This document shows positions 14,566 to 26,836 of a DNA stretch of 64,000 nt, one piece after another. The notes beneath the pieces were generated by a model, which made no database searches, was not told the DNA's origin, and was given only the letters and a program-made list of their open reading frames with translations. The stretch lies in assembly GCA_015039465.1 (NCBI GenBank), contig MU130154.1:248001-312000 (forward strand), written 5' to 3'. The position numbers were made by a program, and so were the translations under genes. The number at the start of each line of letters is the position of its first letter. The stretch's first letter is position 1. Source of the stretch: Phlegmacium glaucopus (Eukaryota > Basidiomycota > Agaricomycetes > Agaricales > Cortinariaceae).

Positions 14566-17341
14566 TGCCCCCTGTAAGTATCAGTTCTTCATTATTCGCC
14601 CATTCCTTTCCCTCTTTCTATGCGTGCTACCTCCTAAAGTCAATTCAAACACCTTATGCAACATCGTGAGTGTTCGCAACAGCGCGTAACAAAGAATTTT
14701 GTCGCAAACCAGACCTTCTAGAATATATATCGGAAGCACACCGTCTCCCCCTCGAAGAATACGGTACATTAAACTTCTCTTTCATAATACCACAGATCGA
14801 AAGTTGACCCATTCTTGGAGGCAGCACAATGGGGAACTAGCGCAAGGTGCTAGGAAAACGCGACTGAAACGGCCATGGGTAATGCAAATGATAGTCCATG
14901 GGTTTCCTTCGAGACTGGTCAGCTCCACTTTATCAAAGAATACTATCAAAGATCTTTGTACTCATAATTGCTTGGGAATCTACAGGCGGCTCTTCAATTT
15001 GAATGGGCATGGCAACATCCTCACAAATCCCGGCATATGCGTGATGGCAAAACCAGTATATTTGGATGTCGTGCTCATAGAACTCTCCAGAAAAACATAT
15101 TGTTAGTTTCAAGGGTCCCTTTATCGGACTCAGATGCTAATAGCATGCGGTCTCCAGAATCGTCCGAACAATGATATCAAGGCCACCTTTCAACACATGG
15201 CCCCTTCACGTTAAGCTATTCACGCACGAAGCCCACCAGCATTGGAAAGATAGCATGTCCGGTGACGTCGCCTCTCCTCTCCCACCTGGATTCACATGCA
15301 CTCTTGAATTGGAAGGCGTCGATGGGAAGTCAGGTCATGTAGGATCCGGACGTCGGGGACCGATAACCATTAATGATGGTAAGCTACTTCTGAGCATTCC
15401 GTCACGTCTAACATTTATTTCCTGATAGAAGACTTCACATCTACAATGTTAGCCAAAAATACAGCTATTACAGCGGCAGGTGGGAATGTGGAATGCACAG
15501 TCTGCCGTGAACCGATCCTAAATTATGCTGTCGTGAGTTTAATTTATATTTCTGCGCCTTCTTCTCCTAACTTTCTTGTTCAAAAGAGCCCCTTATCGAC
15601 AGCGTTATGTCCATCGTCAGGGTGTCATGCGGTTTCGCATTTAATATGCTTGTCCCAATATTTCATCGATCAGGAAGATCGGCCAACTATGGTTCCTCGA
15701 GGAGGGCATTGTAAGTCATGTAAGCAATATACTCTATGGGGCGATGTAATACGCAGCTGCTATCGACGAATGCCGCTTTCGGAGGCGGCTAAGTCCCTAT
15801 TGGACATCGACACCGACGACATGTTTCTTTCAGACAATCTGGAGGTTCAAGGAAAGACAAAGTCATCCAGGAGAATGAAAAAGAGCGCAAGTCCTACGAA
15901 GCACCGCAAGTCCTCAAGAGAAAAAGGGAAACAAAGGCTATGTTCTAGCTCTACGTCAACAAGCCATGAAAGCAATATCTTTGACTTGAGCAATCTCGTT
16001 ACAAGTTCAGAGAGTGAAGATATTCCTGGACCAGTGAAAAGAAAGCCTGGGCGACCTCGTAAAATTCTAGCGGTACTTTCACCTCCTACGATTCGTCAAT
16101 TGCCCTCAAAAGGCAGCGGAAAACAAAACAAACCCGCCAATTCCGTAACAACGACGAGGGCTGAAAGCGAAATTCTTGACTTCAGCAATCTTGTTACAAG
16201 TTCAGAATTTGAAGATAATGCCATGCCGATGAAAAGAAAACGTGGACGGCCTCGCAAGGATATGGCAATGCTCTTACCTGGAGCGTCGTCATCGGTTCTA
16301 TCGCCTCAACCACTCGTGGCGGCTAGGAAAACGAAGAGGAGCGTATCTCTTGTGAAGTCTAAGCTATCCTCGAAAGGAAAAGGCAATCAATCCTCCAGCT
16401 CCATATCAACGAGCGAGGGCGAAACTTTTGACCTCAATAATCTCGGTGCAAGCTTGGGGAGTGAAGCCACTTCCACACCAGTGAAGAAAAAGCGCGGACG
16501 GCCCCGCAAGGATGTATCATTACTCTCACCTAGGCTCGCATCTCCAATTATATCCACTCGACCACATATATCACCCGACATATCCACGACAGAACTGGAA
16601 GGTGTAGCTCCTACAAATTGTCGAGAATTATCGAAAGAAAAAGGCAAACAAAAGCGAGTCTTCAACCCTATATCGCCAATAAGCAGTAGCGAAGACGAAA
16701 TTATAAACAATTTCGTTCCAAGTCCAGACCGTGAAGATACTTCGACTTCCATAAAACGGCAGCGTGGGCGGCCTCGCAAAAGTCTGGCGGTCATTTCGCC
16801 GCCTATAGCACCAGGACAATCCTCAAAAGGAAAAGCACAAGACTTTGACTCTAGTACTATTGATATTGTTCGAAGATCAGTCGATATTTCCAACTCAGTA
16901 AAGAAAAAGCCTAGGCGGTCGCCAAAAAACACGGCATTGCTTTCATCCACCCAACTGCATAAACCACTCGGATGCAAAGATGTAGTACCGGCATTAACGA
17001 GAACATATCACGGCCAACGTAAAGGCACAAAAGTGCAGTCAGATAGCTCATCCGGAGAATTTTTCGACTTTGGTGGCATACACGATAGTGATGACAGTGA
17101 TGAAAATTTCACAAGAAATAGAAACCCAGGACCCAAGCATACGGATGCTCGAACCGTGAAGATTGTATTGCCTCTGCACCGAAAAGTCAATCCCTTGAAG
17201 CTCGGGGTTGGGACTGAGGATCCTTGGGCAATGCATGGTCTTGAACAAGCAACATCTGTCATTTCTCTTACACCGCGACAGAAAACAGCCTTCCGGACGG
17301 ATCAAAGTAACAGCCACGAGGTTATAGATGTGTCGGACTGA
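14566..17341 (+). CDS. SLX1: SLX1 structure-specific endonuclease with AT-hook tail
   Basis: SLX1 is the nuclease of the SLX1-SLX4 complex, which cuts branched DNA (flaps, Holliday junctions) in the nucleus. Start ATG 14566 (MPPVSISSS); several short introns. The GIY-YIG nuclease domain is seen as [28 protein letters not shown] and the Glu-containing [12 protein letters not shown] central linker ([16 protein letters not shown]) leads to the C-terminal zinc-binding RING-like domain (CTVCREPI, then [15 protein letters not shown], then [14 protein letters not shown]). The intron at 15533-15586 is a multiple of 3 and could be retained. After the zinc domain comes a ~500-residue disordered tail with four good AT-hooks (core GRPRK) and one degenerate copy, in imperfect repeats, ending in EVIDVSD. 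Typical SLX1 proteins are about 275-400 residues. Confidence 0.9.
16035..16930 (+). repeat. Imperfect repeats carrying AT-hooks in the SLX1 tail
   Basis: Four basic motifs with the core GRPRK occur at about 16035-16066, 16225-16257, 16480-16513 and 16751-16785; a degenerate fifth (PRRSPK) lies at about 16899-16930. Each is preceded by a short acidic/Ser segment of the type [14 protein letters not shown] and followed by a Ser/Pro segment. GRP flanked by basic residues is the known minor-groove-binding AT-hook. Spacing is 150-270 nt, so the units have diverged in length. Confidence 0.85.
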
Positions 17342-17487
17342 AATTTCAGTGGCAATAGAATGATATGGGTACTCGACAGTGTACAAGCATGTAATATAGG
17401 AGTATAATAATCTGTATACATGCGAAGTAATTAATAAATTATATAAATGTGGTGTAATTATAGGTAGCAAGTTAACGTGGAGGGTTC

Positions 17488-20400
17488 TCAGGTTCGACTT
17501 TCCAATTTATGAAGTACCTGAGTATGAATTGATCTGGTAAGTGTGCCAACTCCGGTAGTGTCGCACACGGCGCCGACGTCAATGACCGCTACCTTGCCCA
17601 CTTTTATATCCCCCGCAGCCAAGCGAGCCCGAACGGCATCCGAAACAATGTGACGAAACTGAGGAATGGGTTGCAGGACAAGTTCATCAATGTCCGGCTC
17701 CTTTCTTGCCATTTTATCAGGAATCTGTACGTCGAACAGAGAGTGAGAAGCATCGAGGATAGCAACTCTTTGATCACTCATGAGCCGGAAATCCAGAGCA
17801 TGCCTTATCCAAGCAAGAAGAAAATGAGAACCTAGAATCAACGACAATGATTAATGGAACATACTTCAAGTCTCCATATAGGAGCCGGTACCACCCTGCC
17901 GCCTTTGCAAATATGTCTAAGTTTCGACCCTTCTGCCTGCCCTCTTTTCTGATGGCCTCAAGCTCGATAACAATCGGCAAGGTATCTCTTAACAGCGTCA
18001 CCAGTCGATGCAAAGACGGAGCTAAACGCCCATGCCCATGTCTTAAGATATCTCTCAGGAAAGGTTCCGCATCTTCATGTGGGTTGAAGGTATCTGCTGT
18101 GCCATCGGTACCCGTTGCACCCTTGGGAGGAATTCGAGAAAAGTCAAGGTCAAAATTACCACCGGTGGGAGATAGTTGATCTTGACATGAGATAGAGACT
18201 GTGTAATCCTGAAGATCCGGTGAGTAGGGGACCTTGGGAGAAGATGAAAGACAAGTGTTATCCTTACATGAGCATAAGAAAACTCGACCGTTTGCAAATC
18301 GAAAGAAAGTAACCGAACGTCGTCCCATTTTGTCTCCTTCGCCATTTGTGCAACTAGAAGTATCTAGATCAGTTTATGACCATGGAATATTTGGTTCAAA
18401 GACATACCCTCCCTCGCAATAACAACCATTTTTGACACCCTTGCCCATTCCTCCAGAAACTCGTCGACACATGTGTTTACATTCTCTGAGAGAAAGGACA
18501 CAACTGCTTCGGTCGAATCATATATGATACGTTTCGACGGACGAATGACGGCACTTCCGCTCGCAGTTTTGCCCATAGGTTGCTGAACATACTTAAGCTT
18601 CACACACGTCACAACCTACCAGACTTCATGTTATTAAAGCCAAAAACCAGAAAAAGTCAAGTTCACCTGAGCCTTTTCATCTGACCACCAGTTCAACGGT
18701 ATTACCCGGATATTGGGCATAGCCGCTTCGGCAGCAGGTGCTCCTGACAGAATATGTTTCGATTGCACACACAGAGCAGGTACAGAGCGGGCCAGAGATG
18801 ATTGCATCTGAGTGAGTTCCGGCGTGAGAGGCGCGCTACTAGTTGGATTGACATGTGTAAATGGAATTCCGCGAAGCTTGAATTGCCTTTCAACATTGAT
18901 GAAAGAGACTCGTGCACTTTGTAGACCAACATGGTTAGACAGTTTTGACATGTAGAAGACAAAAGTGCTGACCAGCAATAACTATAGAGCTCTCGTAATC
19001 CCTGCGTATCTAGATTGAATCTGGACCACGGTCACTATCGCGAAATTTGATACTGGAGGCTTCACATACCCTGAAAATCTAAGTTTACTTGAACCTTCTA
19101 CCATTTGATCATGCCCCTTCCTGCTCATGGCAGCCGTTTTATCAGGATTTGCCTTGATGACTGGGTCTTCATGTATACGACTGACATCTAACCACGCGAT
19201 GTCCTCCAAAACCATGCTTGCATACATCGACTCTGTTAGGATCCTGGTGGTGATTAAGGCGTATTGAAATCGCTCGTCCGTCACAACAAGCACAAGGTAA
19301 TGATTGGAGAAATTGGCCAGTTGAATGAAAAGGGTCCCACGAACGTCTGGCCCAAGTTTGTGGTTTTCTACGCAAAGCCCATTAATACAACAAAGAGCGA
19401 ACCTGACCTCAAAGCCTACCTTCATTCAGGATATTTCTTCTTCGATAACTTTGGAAGCCCAGGTAGTTTGCCTTTTGCTCAGCCAGATCAACGATGGTCT
19501 GCATGAAATGTGAATCTCGTATCCCCGATGAGAACTATACCTGCGTACCGAAAGTCGTAGACGGAAGAGGGCATCCATGAGGATTGCAGGGTTCTCGTTG
19601 AGCCTCTCAGAGATGGCTATAAAACGAGGTCCTCTACCAGCGGCGGCAAGATCACCGGTGTCCCGCAAGTTCAGCCTGCCGGTCCGGGAATCGATAGTAA
19701 TGATGAGAACTTCATCACCACATAAATGCACACGAAGGGCTTGCGACGAGCCTGTTACAAAAGTATGAGCAAATGTCATTTTGCGCCGGTTGAGAGAACC
19801 ATACCATCGAAGATAAGTGAAACGGTGCCTGGAGGAGAGAACACTTTACTATGCTGAAGCTGGGTCCGGAAAGTCGTAAGAATGGCTTCCGAATGTTTCT
19901 GGATGACAGTATGAAGCATCAACTCGAAGTCCAGTTTCCCTGCATCCTGGTGTCATGTCAAAAAGGATGATGGAGGAAGTCGTTAGTTGACTCACAACTT
20001 GTAAAGCATCTACAGAAAGAACCAGTTGCTCCGGCGGAATCAACACGCCAAGCGCGCCTTTGGTAGGCTCCCAATGGACCGTGAATCTTAAACCTTCCAC
20101 TTCATCTGAAGGCTTGGCAGCGCCAAGCTTGGTTTTTTGTTGTAATCTAGCAATGGCTCGTTTTTGTGGTGTTCTAGTAGGGCCTGAGCTGCTTTGCGCA
20201 GGACGATGAGCCTCGATAGATATTATCATTGTTCCGCCAAGTAGAGGCAGTTTGGGTCTATGTCTGTTAGGCACCTGTGAAGGCGGCGGCGGCGGCCGTC
20301 TTGGAAGCCGCTTTATTCAGTGGGATAGGATTGATAAATATAGAAGTGGCATACATCCAATATGACGCCTTTAAGGTCTTTCTATCAGGCAACATTTGTA

Positions 20401-21876
20401 TTGTCAGATAGTCAGCCCATCCCAAAGTTCTCATGCGTTCGGCCTATAACTTATTTCAGTCTTCTATATGCCACATATTGGACTTGCATACCTGATACCA
20501 AAGGATTTCAAGTTGATATGACAGAGACATCATTTCTGTACTCAAAAAGAGCTATGATGGCGGAAGTTGATGAAAAAGAAAAGTGACATACGCAAAAAGT
20601 TGTAAACACGGATAAGTGGCGTATCCACGACACCTTGAGGTAGCTGAGGGCGTGGTGGCGCATTAGGTATTGGAGGTTGATCAGCAGGGGGGGGAAGATA
20701 AAATGCAAGACGAGCGTCCGCTTCATCAATGATGTGTCGTTTTAACACTCCAGTTGGTATGCAGGGAAATTCTATGCACATTGAGGACAGTTCGAAACAC
20801 AGCTCCAAGCGGACAAACCTTGCAATCCAGTCAAGTCTCCGCTTATGTTAATCAAAAATTCCACGTGAACGAAAAACCAGCCATCGTCTTTGGACGAACC
20901 ACGGAGACAAAGTGAGGTACTGAATAATTTAGGAACAGTGAAATGGACACGACCCTCCGCTAGTAAATGCATGTAAAGCAGATGATAGATGGTGGGGGCC
21001 TTTAAACTCACCGATGCGGTATTGGCTCATTTCTACAGGAAAAATTTCGCTCATACGAAGGCGATAACGAATGGTCTCTTCCATATCAGAGAGTGTTTTG
21101 ATGACTTCAGCATCCGTCAACGGGGTGGGCGGTATTGCCATTTTCTAGAGAATAACATCAGAATGAGGGTAACCAGTCGTTAAAGGTGAGTCAACTTTGA
21201 TGCATGTAGGGAGTCGTAGGTATGAGCCCGTGGTCAATACATCGAGAGAGGTGAGAAGATCGTGGTTTCGAAGTCTAGGGTAAAGCTAAGTCTTGCGGAT
21301 GTAACCTTTATGAAGATAAAAAACCTTGCTGGGTCTAGAGATTCTTTCGCATAATTGAGACCTTTCATGGTGTCCTCAAACTGTTGATTTTGCGTCATAA
21401 GAAATGCCGTTATATTCTATAAAGAACCCTGTATCAGGGAAGTAGTCAAGCCATAAAAATAGAGGACGCACCATGCACTTCTGAATTGTGTGTGCATCTC
21501 GAGACCACTTTGCCACAGCATAGAGTTTAACCACCTGCTTCTTGGTTTTCACGACCCAATCAGCCAAAGTGCGCTTGCGAGCACTGTCCGACATGTTGGG
21601 CATGCTGCAGAATGCGATGGTCAACTAACTTCAATGAATGAATTAGATTCAGTATTACGTTTCAGCCAATTCTGAGAGTTCTGCGTATATTTGTTGAACG
21701 ACACGAGACAATAGCTCTCCAAGTCGAATTTGTCCATCGTATACCATCGGAAGTTCTTGTTCTAATTCCTCTAGGGAAGGTTCCACTACACTGTCGTAGT
21801 GAGGGCCATTTGAATGAGCAATCTCCAAAGAATGTTGAAGGTCCACCACTATCTCATCCGGGGGATTTGAGCCCAT
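17488..21876 (-). CDS. MED14: Mediator complex subunit 14 (Rgr1)
   Basis: Med14 is the scaffold that links the head, middle and tail of Mediator, the RNA polymerase II co-activator. The start is ATG at 21876 (MGSNPPDEIV). The N-terminal exons give the conserved LGELLSRVVQQIYAELSELA, SDSARKRTLADWVVKTKKQV and LYAVAKWSRDAHTIQKCM blocks found in all Med14 proteins. A Pro-rich stretch (LPPPADQPPIPNAPPRP) follows. The gene has many short introns; the downstream part is less conserved and its exon limits are approximate. The C-terminal exon ends at 17488; a stop slightly upstream after a different splice is possible. It is convergent with SLX1 (147 bp apart) and divergent from the SCY1-like gene. 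Confidence 0.87.
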
Positions 21877-22186
21877 TAGTTGGGGGTTAAAATAGAGAGG
21901 CGTTGCTGAAAATCAAATTTCTGGGTTTACTACTAGACTGGATATGGCGACCATTAAGCCAACGATCAGAATCCGAGGTAGAAGTTGATGTGAATTATAG
22001 CAATCAGAAGAGCGCAGTGGATGAGAGAACACGGTGAACCCTAGAAAGTGGACCATTGTCTATTGTGGGAACATGGCTTGATCCAGTTTGTTGTGTATTA
22101 CACAGTAAATAACGTGGTAACCGCAGTTGCTCTAGAATCTAGCGCAAGGTCTCAGGCTCAAGCTCTTTTTCGAGTGAACCTACGCC
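21877..22186. promoter_or_regulatory. Bidirectional promoter between Med14 and SCY1-like genes
   Basis: 310 bp separate the divergent start codons. No coding frame of note; no specific site recognised. Confidence 0.35.
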
Positions 22187-25100
22187 ATGGACTACTTAAG
22201 AACCTTGGGCTCTGCAGCTGTCTCCACACTGGTCCAAAAATCGGGTCTGAACTTGCCATTTTCCCTCGGACCGAAGGTCCCACAAACAGATGGTTATTAT
22301 AATCTGTACGATGCAACTAAACGGGTAGTCTAACATCTGTCTCTATACCTCTATTGATGCATGTACTGATTATTGTTCAAGGATGATGGAAGCCCAGTAT
22401 CTGTCTTTGAGTATGATTTCAACGATTCATCTAGGAAAAATATCAAACCATTTGCGCAAAATGCCCTCCGCAAATTGCGCGCAACGCGACATCCAGATGT
22501 CCTTAAGTTTATGGATGCTGTGGAGTCCGAGGGCTCGATCTTTGTTATGACGGAACGCGTTCGTCCGTTATCAAACGTGTTGCCCCAGTATTCGACGAAG
22601 AAGGCTCAAGAGACGGAAGATTGGCTTTTGTGGGGCTTACATCGAATTTCTGTGAGTAGTCACCATTTTTGCGAGGCATTCATTCATGACTCTCTAATTC
22701 TCAGGTTGCTTTGGCTTTCTTGAACGATCAATGCGTTTCAACTCATGGAAAAATCAGCATTAGTTCTATCTTCTTATCGCCATCTGGTGAATGGAAGCTT
22801 GGTGGGTTTGAGTTATTCAGCAGCCCGAAGGACGAAAATGCCTTGTTATATGTAAGTGGATGTTTTATGACCGTTCTCAGTATAATCTTTATAATCTTTG
22901 CAGACGATGGGGTCGCTATTACCAGGTTCGTCGGCGTATGCGGCCCCCGAAGTAAAAAAAGGTGGATGGTCAAGTTTGAAAGAGTGATTATATTTATTTT
23001 GCTCTGATTCGTGTATGACAGACACTAATGAAATTCAAGGTCTGACCCAGCAGCCGCAGACGCATATGCTTTGGGTCTATTACTGCATTCCGTGTTCAAT
23101 CCTTCTCATCCACCGCCACCGACCGTGGAACCGCCTCATCCACCTCCCAATGCCTCATCCCGAGGAGCTATCCCTAATTCTATTTTTCCTTCCTTCAAGA
23201 GGTTATTAAATCCTAGCCCGAAGGGACGCCTGAATGCTAAAGGCTTCCTTGAAATTGGAGTGGCAGAGACAGGTTTTTTTTCCAACAACCGCCTCGTTAA
23301 AGTTTGTTCCGGTTTGGATAATTTTGCAATAGGAAGCGAGAATGAGAAAAATATGCTGCTAAGGTGAGATTCATAATCACAAGGAATATCGTTAAGCTCA
23401 CCTGCTGGAGAGAACTCTCAAAGAGTCAGCAACATCCTTTCCACCGGAATTCGCAACCTACCGTGTCCTCCCTTCCCTCCTTTCGGCATTGGAATTTGGA
23501 GGCGCTTCAGCGGCAGCAATATTACCTCTTGTCCTACAATTTGGCACTAATACTTCCCCCGAAGAATACCCGAAAGTTATCCTAGCTCCCATCATCAAAT
23601 TGTACGCTAGTCCCGACCGCGGGACTCGTATGGCCTTGCTCGAACATCTGCCAGAGTATGTCGACAAGCTAGACAAGAAAGCAGTGAGCGAAAAAATATT
23701 TCCTCATCTAGTCAGTTAGAACTTAGACCTTATACATGCCTGTGCCGTCTCTAACTCGATTCTGACAGCAACTCGGGTTTTCTGATACTGTTGCCCTCAT
23801 TCGTGAAGCCACGGTAAAATCTGTGATTCTACTGGCACCCAAGGTTTGCACTCTTCGAGATATTTTTTTACAAATCAACTCATTACTTATAGTTAACTGA
23901 TCGCCTGCTCAACAACGACTTGTTACGGTTGTTGGCTAAAATGCAAATGGACACAGAAGCGTCCGTACGAACGAATACTTGCATTCTTATTGGACGGTTA
24001 GGGCCTTCGTTAGGATACAACACCAAGCGGAAGGTCCTTGTACCCGCCTTTTCTCGCGCATTAAAGGACCCATTTGTTCATGCTCGAGTAGCTGGCCTTA
24101 TGGCATTTATGGCTACCATCGAATGTTTTGAGATATCGGAGTTGGCATCTAAAGTTATCCCCAACATGGCTTTCACATTGATTGACGAAGATAAGTCAGT
24201 AGTGCTCTTCAAAAATTTGTATAAGCAACTGTATGATGGTTATGATTCAGACTAGTCCGCGATCAAGCATTCAAAGCTCTAGAGCTATTCGTGAGCAAAT
24301 TGGAAGAACATGCATCCTCGATGGTTGGTTCCTTTCCTGGTTCTCATCTTTCTGATTTGCACTAACCAGACTGTAAATCGAAGCCCGAAACAGCCGCTGT
24401 CAATGGTGTGGACAATGTCATTGGTCCTGCTGCTGTACCGGTCCCTGCGACCCTGGTAAACACTGCTGCTGGTGCTGCTGGATCCCTCGCCGGATGGGCC
24501 ATCTCAACTCTGGGTAAGAGGGTAAGTGTCGGGCTTCCGGTGTGCAGTATGCATTCCCTTATTCCACTCTTTCAAAATATCCAGCTAGCTACCACCGATT
24601 TGCAGACCCCAATCAATTCAATGGGAGGATCAGAAATAAACCATTCAATTTCAGCCCCTCCAACCCAATCACATAATTACAATGGAGAGATTTCGCAACC
24701 ACATTTCGCATCATCATTTCAATCTTCTCCTGCGGTACCAAGTTCTCAAGGAGCAGCCAAGGGAAATGTGTTACGACTGGGTGCAAACAAAGCGTCATCC
24801 AGCATAGCTATTGATTCTTTGGTAAATAAATTGGTCGAAGAAGAAGCTACTGCATCTGCCACCATTGAAGGGAATCCATGGGGCTCTGATGATTTGATTG
24901 ATGTGAATGCTGATGATGACGATTGGAGTATGTTACCCTCTTTCTATAACTGAAATGGGGGGTTTAATAGGTTTTCTTGCTCAAGGTGCCTTTGAATCGG
25001 CACCCACGAATACTCAACCTAACCTAGCGACCGGCACCGCTAACTCTAATAATTCTAGTAGTTCCTGGATGGCCCAATCGAGTAGTCAATTGTCTTGGGG

Positions 25101-25554
25101 GGTATCAACCACGTCGGTCTCATCTCAAGCTCAAAAGCCACCTGCAGCTATACAAAGGACCCAATCACCAAACCCAAGGTCTCAACTGGGGCTCTCAACT
25201 ACGTCGTCATCCTCATCTCAGGCCCAAAAGCCACCGCCAGCTATACAACGGACCCAATCACCAAACCTAGGGTCTCAACCCTCTCAATTGTCTGGCGCGA
25301 AAAATCCTCAATTGGATACTATTGGATGGGGGGTTAGCTCTTGGGAGATGGGGGAAAGCCCATCTGCACTCGATTCTGCTGTGCCCTCCCCTGCTGTCAT
25401 GACTAAAGAGGAGAAAGCATTGGAAATGACGAGACGGAAAGAAGAACGGAAACAGGTATGCTTTGAACAAACATCCCGAGGAAAATTTTCAATAGATACG
25501 TTTCAGCGGATTGCAATGTTGAAGGAGCAGAAGAAGGCTGCAACAAAGACATGA
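22187..25554 (+). CDS. SCY1-like pseudokinase (SCYL1/Cex1 type)
   Basis: SCYL1/Cex1 proteins work in COPI-linked Golgi-ER traffic and in nuclear tRNA export. Start ATG 22187 (MDYLRTLGSA); about ten exons; stop at 25554. The kinase-like N-terminal half includes GSPVSVFEYDF and HPDVLKFMDAVE. The catalytic motifs are missing: the loop reads THGKISISSIFLSP instead of HRD, and GGFEL stands where DFG should be. HEAT-type repeats follow (VILAPIIKLYASPDRGTRM, SVRTNTCILIGRLGPSLGYN). The C-terminal part is Ser/Gln-rich and holds a duplicated ~30-residue unit with the words SSQAQKPP and AIQRTQSPN. A basic coiled coil (MTKEEKALEMTRRKEERKQ) ends the protein. The internal exon near 22900-23030 is the least certain. 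Confidence 0.88.
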
Positions 25555-25884
25555 CGAGACCCCCTTGCATTCTGGTTAATACAACTAGATGTCTACATAA
25601 TGCACGATGTACCCAAACAAATAGTAAATAATATATACATACTATCACTAAATGAATAGTATAATATGCCCTGAATCAGCCCATATACTTAGTGGGCATT
25701 GGCTTGTCTATCGAGCACACTGGGTTGGGAAAGACCTGATTTCAACTCCGTAGATAAGGTCTGAACGAGTATAATTTACTTTTTAGACATCCATGATTCC
25801 AAGGAAGTCAAAGTACCTCGTAGATAGTATCAACGTTCTCTGCATAGCATACGGGTATTCGTCGGGCAACGGAAGTTCGGACAT
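25555..25884. other. Intergenic region between convergent genes
   Basis: 330 bp between the ends of the SCY1-like and Dad2 genes. AT-rich at 25600-25680, consistent with 3' untranslated DNA. No gene seen. Confidence 0.4.
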
Positions 25885-26356
25885 TTAGTCTTTATCGGCA
25901 TTTGCTTGTTGCAGCTGGTCGATAGGAATTCGTACCAATCGTTGACCTTCTTCTGCTGGCAACGAAAGCTTTCCATTGCTGTCTGCGTCAAAAGCGTCAC
26001 GCGCTGATACTACCTCCAGGTTCAAAATTGTCGCTCATCTTTAAACAAGCCAGACTTACAAAATTGACTCAAAATTTGGAACATCTTCGGCCATTGCGCC
26101 AGAACCTGACCATGAACTGGAGGGAAATTCAATAATAAAATCCATTTTCAAGGGCAGACCGACCTTCGCCTGCATTTGCCATAATATCGCAGTCCTCCCC
26201 CAGTCCCTCTATTCGTTCAAGATACAAGGCACTCGCTTTTTCTAAAGCAGAGACTGCATCGCATTCCCTTTTCTTTTCGAGAAGCTTCGCAAGCGTAGCA
26301 GTAGAGCTGGGGTGAAGTGCTTGAGACACACGATTGGGAGCAACGGATTGACGCAT
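25885..26356 (-). CDS. DAD2: DASH complex subunit Dad2
   Basis: Dad2 is part of the DASH/Dam1 ring that couples kinetochores to spindle microtubules. Three exons were read: 26356-26164, 26116-26060 and 26003-25885 (369 nt, 122 residues), all with GT..AG introns in frame. The conserved core runs LEKKRECDAVSALEKASALY (coiled coil), followed by LGEDCDIMANAGE and VLAQWPKMFQILSQF, the usual Dad2 C-terminal signature. The last exon adds a polar tail (ending QQANADKD). The middle exon is only 57 nt and easy to miss. The start codon is 90 bp from the KDZ transposon end at 26446, so its promoter has been interrupted or replaced. Confidence 0.85.
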
Positions 26357-26437
26357 GGCAAGGAGAGTTAAAGATATTGCCGCAATCGCCGGGCCGGATA
26401 CATAATCTTTCAAACAAAGTTCAAAGCCCCGAACTCA

Positions 26438-26445
26438 GCAGAGAC
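26438..26445. repeat. Target-site duplication of the KDZ element, left copy
   Basis: GCAGAGAC, matched exactly at 37984-37991 on the other side of the element. Eight bp is, as I recall, the duplication length made by KDZ/Zisupton-class transposons. Confidence 0.75.
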
Positions 26446-26487
26446 CAAAGAAAGTCGGAAATGAGAACTCCGCCTCACCGGCTCAAG
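26446..26487 (+). repeat. Left terminal inverted repeat of the KDZ element
   Basis: From the seventh base on, AAGTCGGAAATGAGAA and then CCGCCTCACCG match the reverse complement of the right end with few differences. The core starts seven bases in from the duplication at both ends, which supports the assigned limits. Confidence 0.78.
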
Positions 26488-26836
26488 GCGGACTCTGGCA
26501 CACTCCGGCCATCCAAACATGACACGCGTCTCGTTCTCTTGGATCCTCCCATCTTGCGCTACCGTCCCGCCATATTCTGCGACACCGCCCTTGCATTTAG
26601 ACAGTGAGCTGGATACCGTGTCTTCTTGTGAGCATTCTTTTCACTATTCCTTTGGCTATTGCTGACTTTCACGTTTTTGAGATGTAACCATCAACTAACC
26701 ATCAAAAATTTCGTGAGTGATTTCTCCAGATATCATGCGCATTTGAGCTGATTCTTGACAAATTCAGATCTCGCCATTGTTCTTACATCTCTATCGACCT
26801 GTCTCTACTCATTGCCGCCATGTAGTCCTCACCGCC
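26488..26836. other. 5' non-coding part of the KDZ element
   Basis: About 350 bp between the left inverted repeat and the first ATG of the accessory gene. It should hold that gene's promoter. CCGCC/GGCGG-type words recur close to the repeat (CCGCCTC, GGCGGAC), like the right end, and could be transposase-binding sites. No gene seen. Confidence 0.4.

Noticed and set aside
16387..16977. Minus-strand 196-codon frame inside the SLX1 tail
   Set aside because: It is an antisense shadow of the AT-hook repeats.
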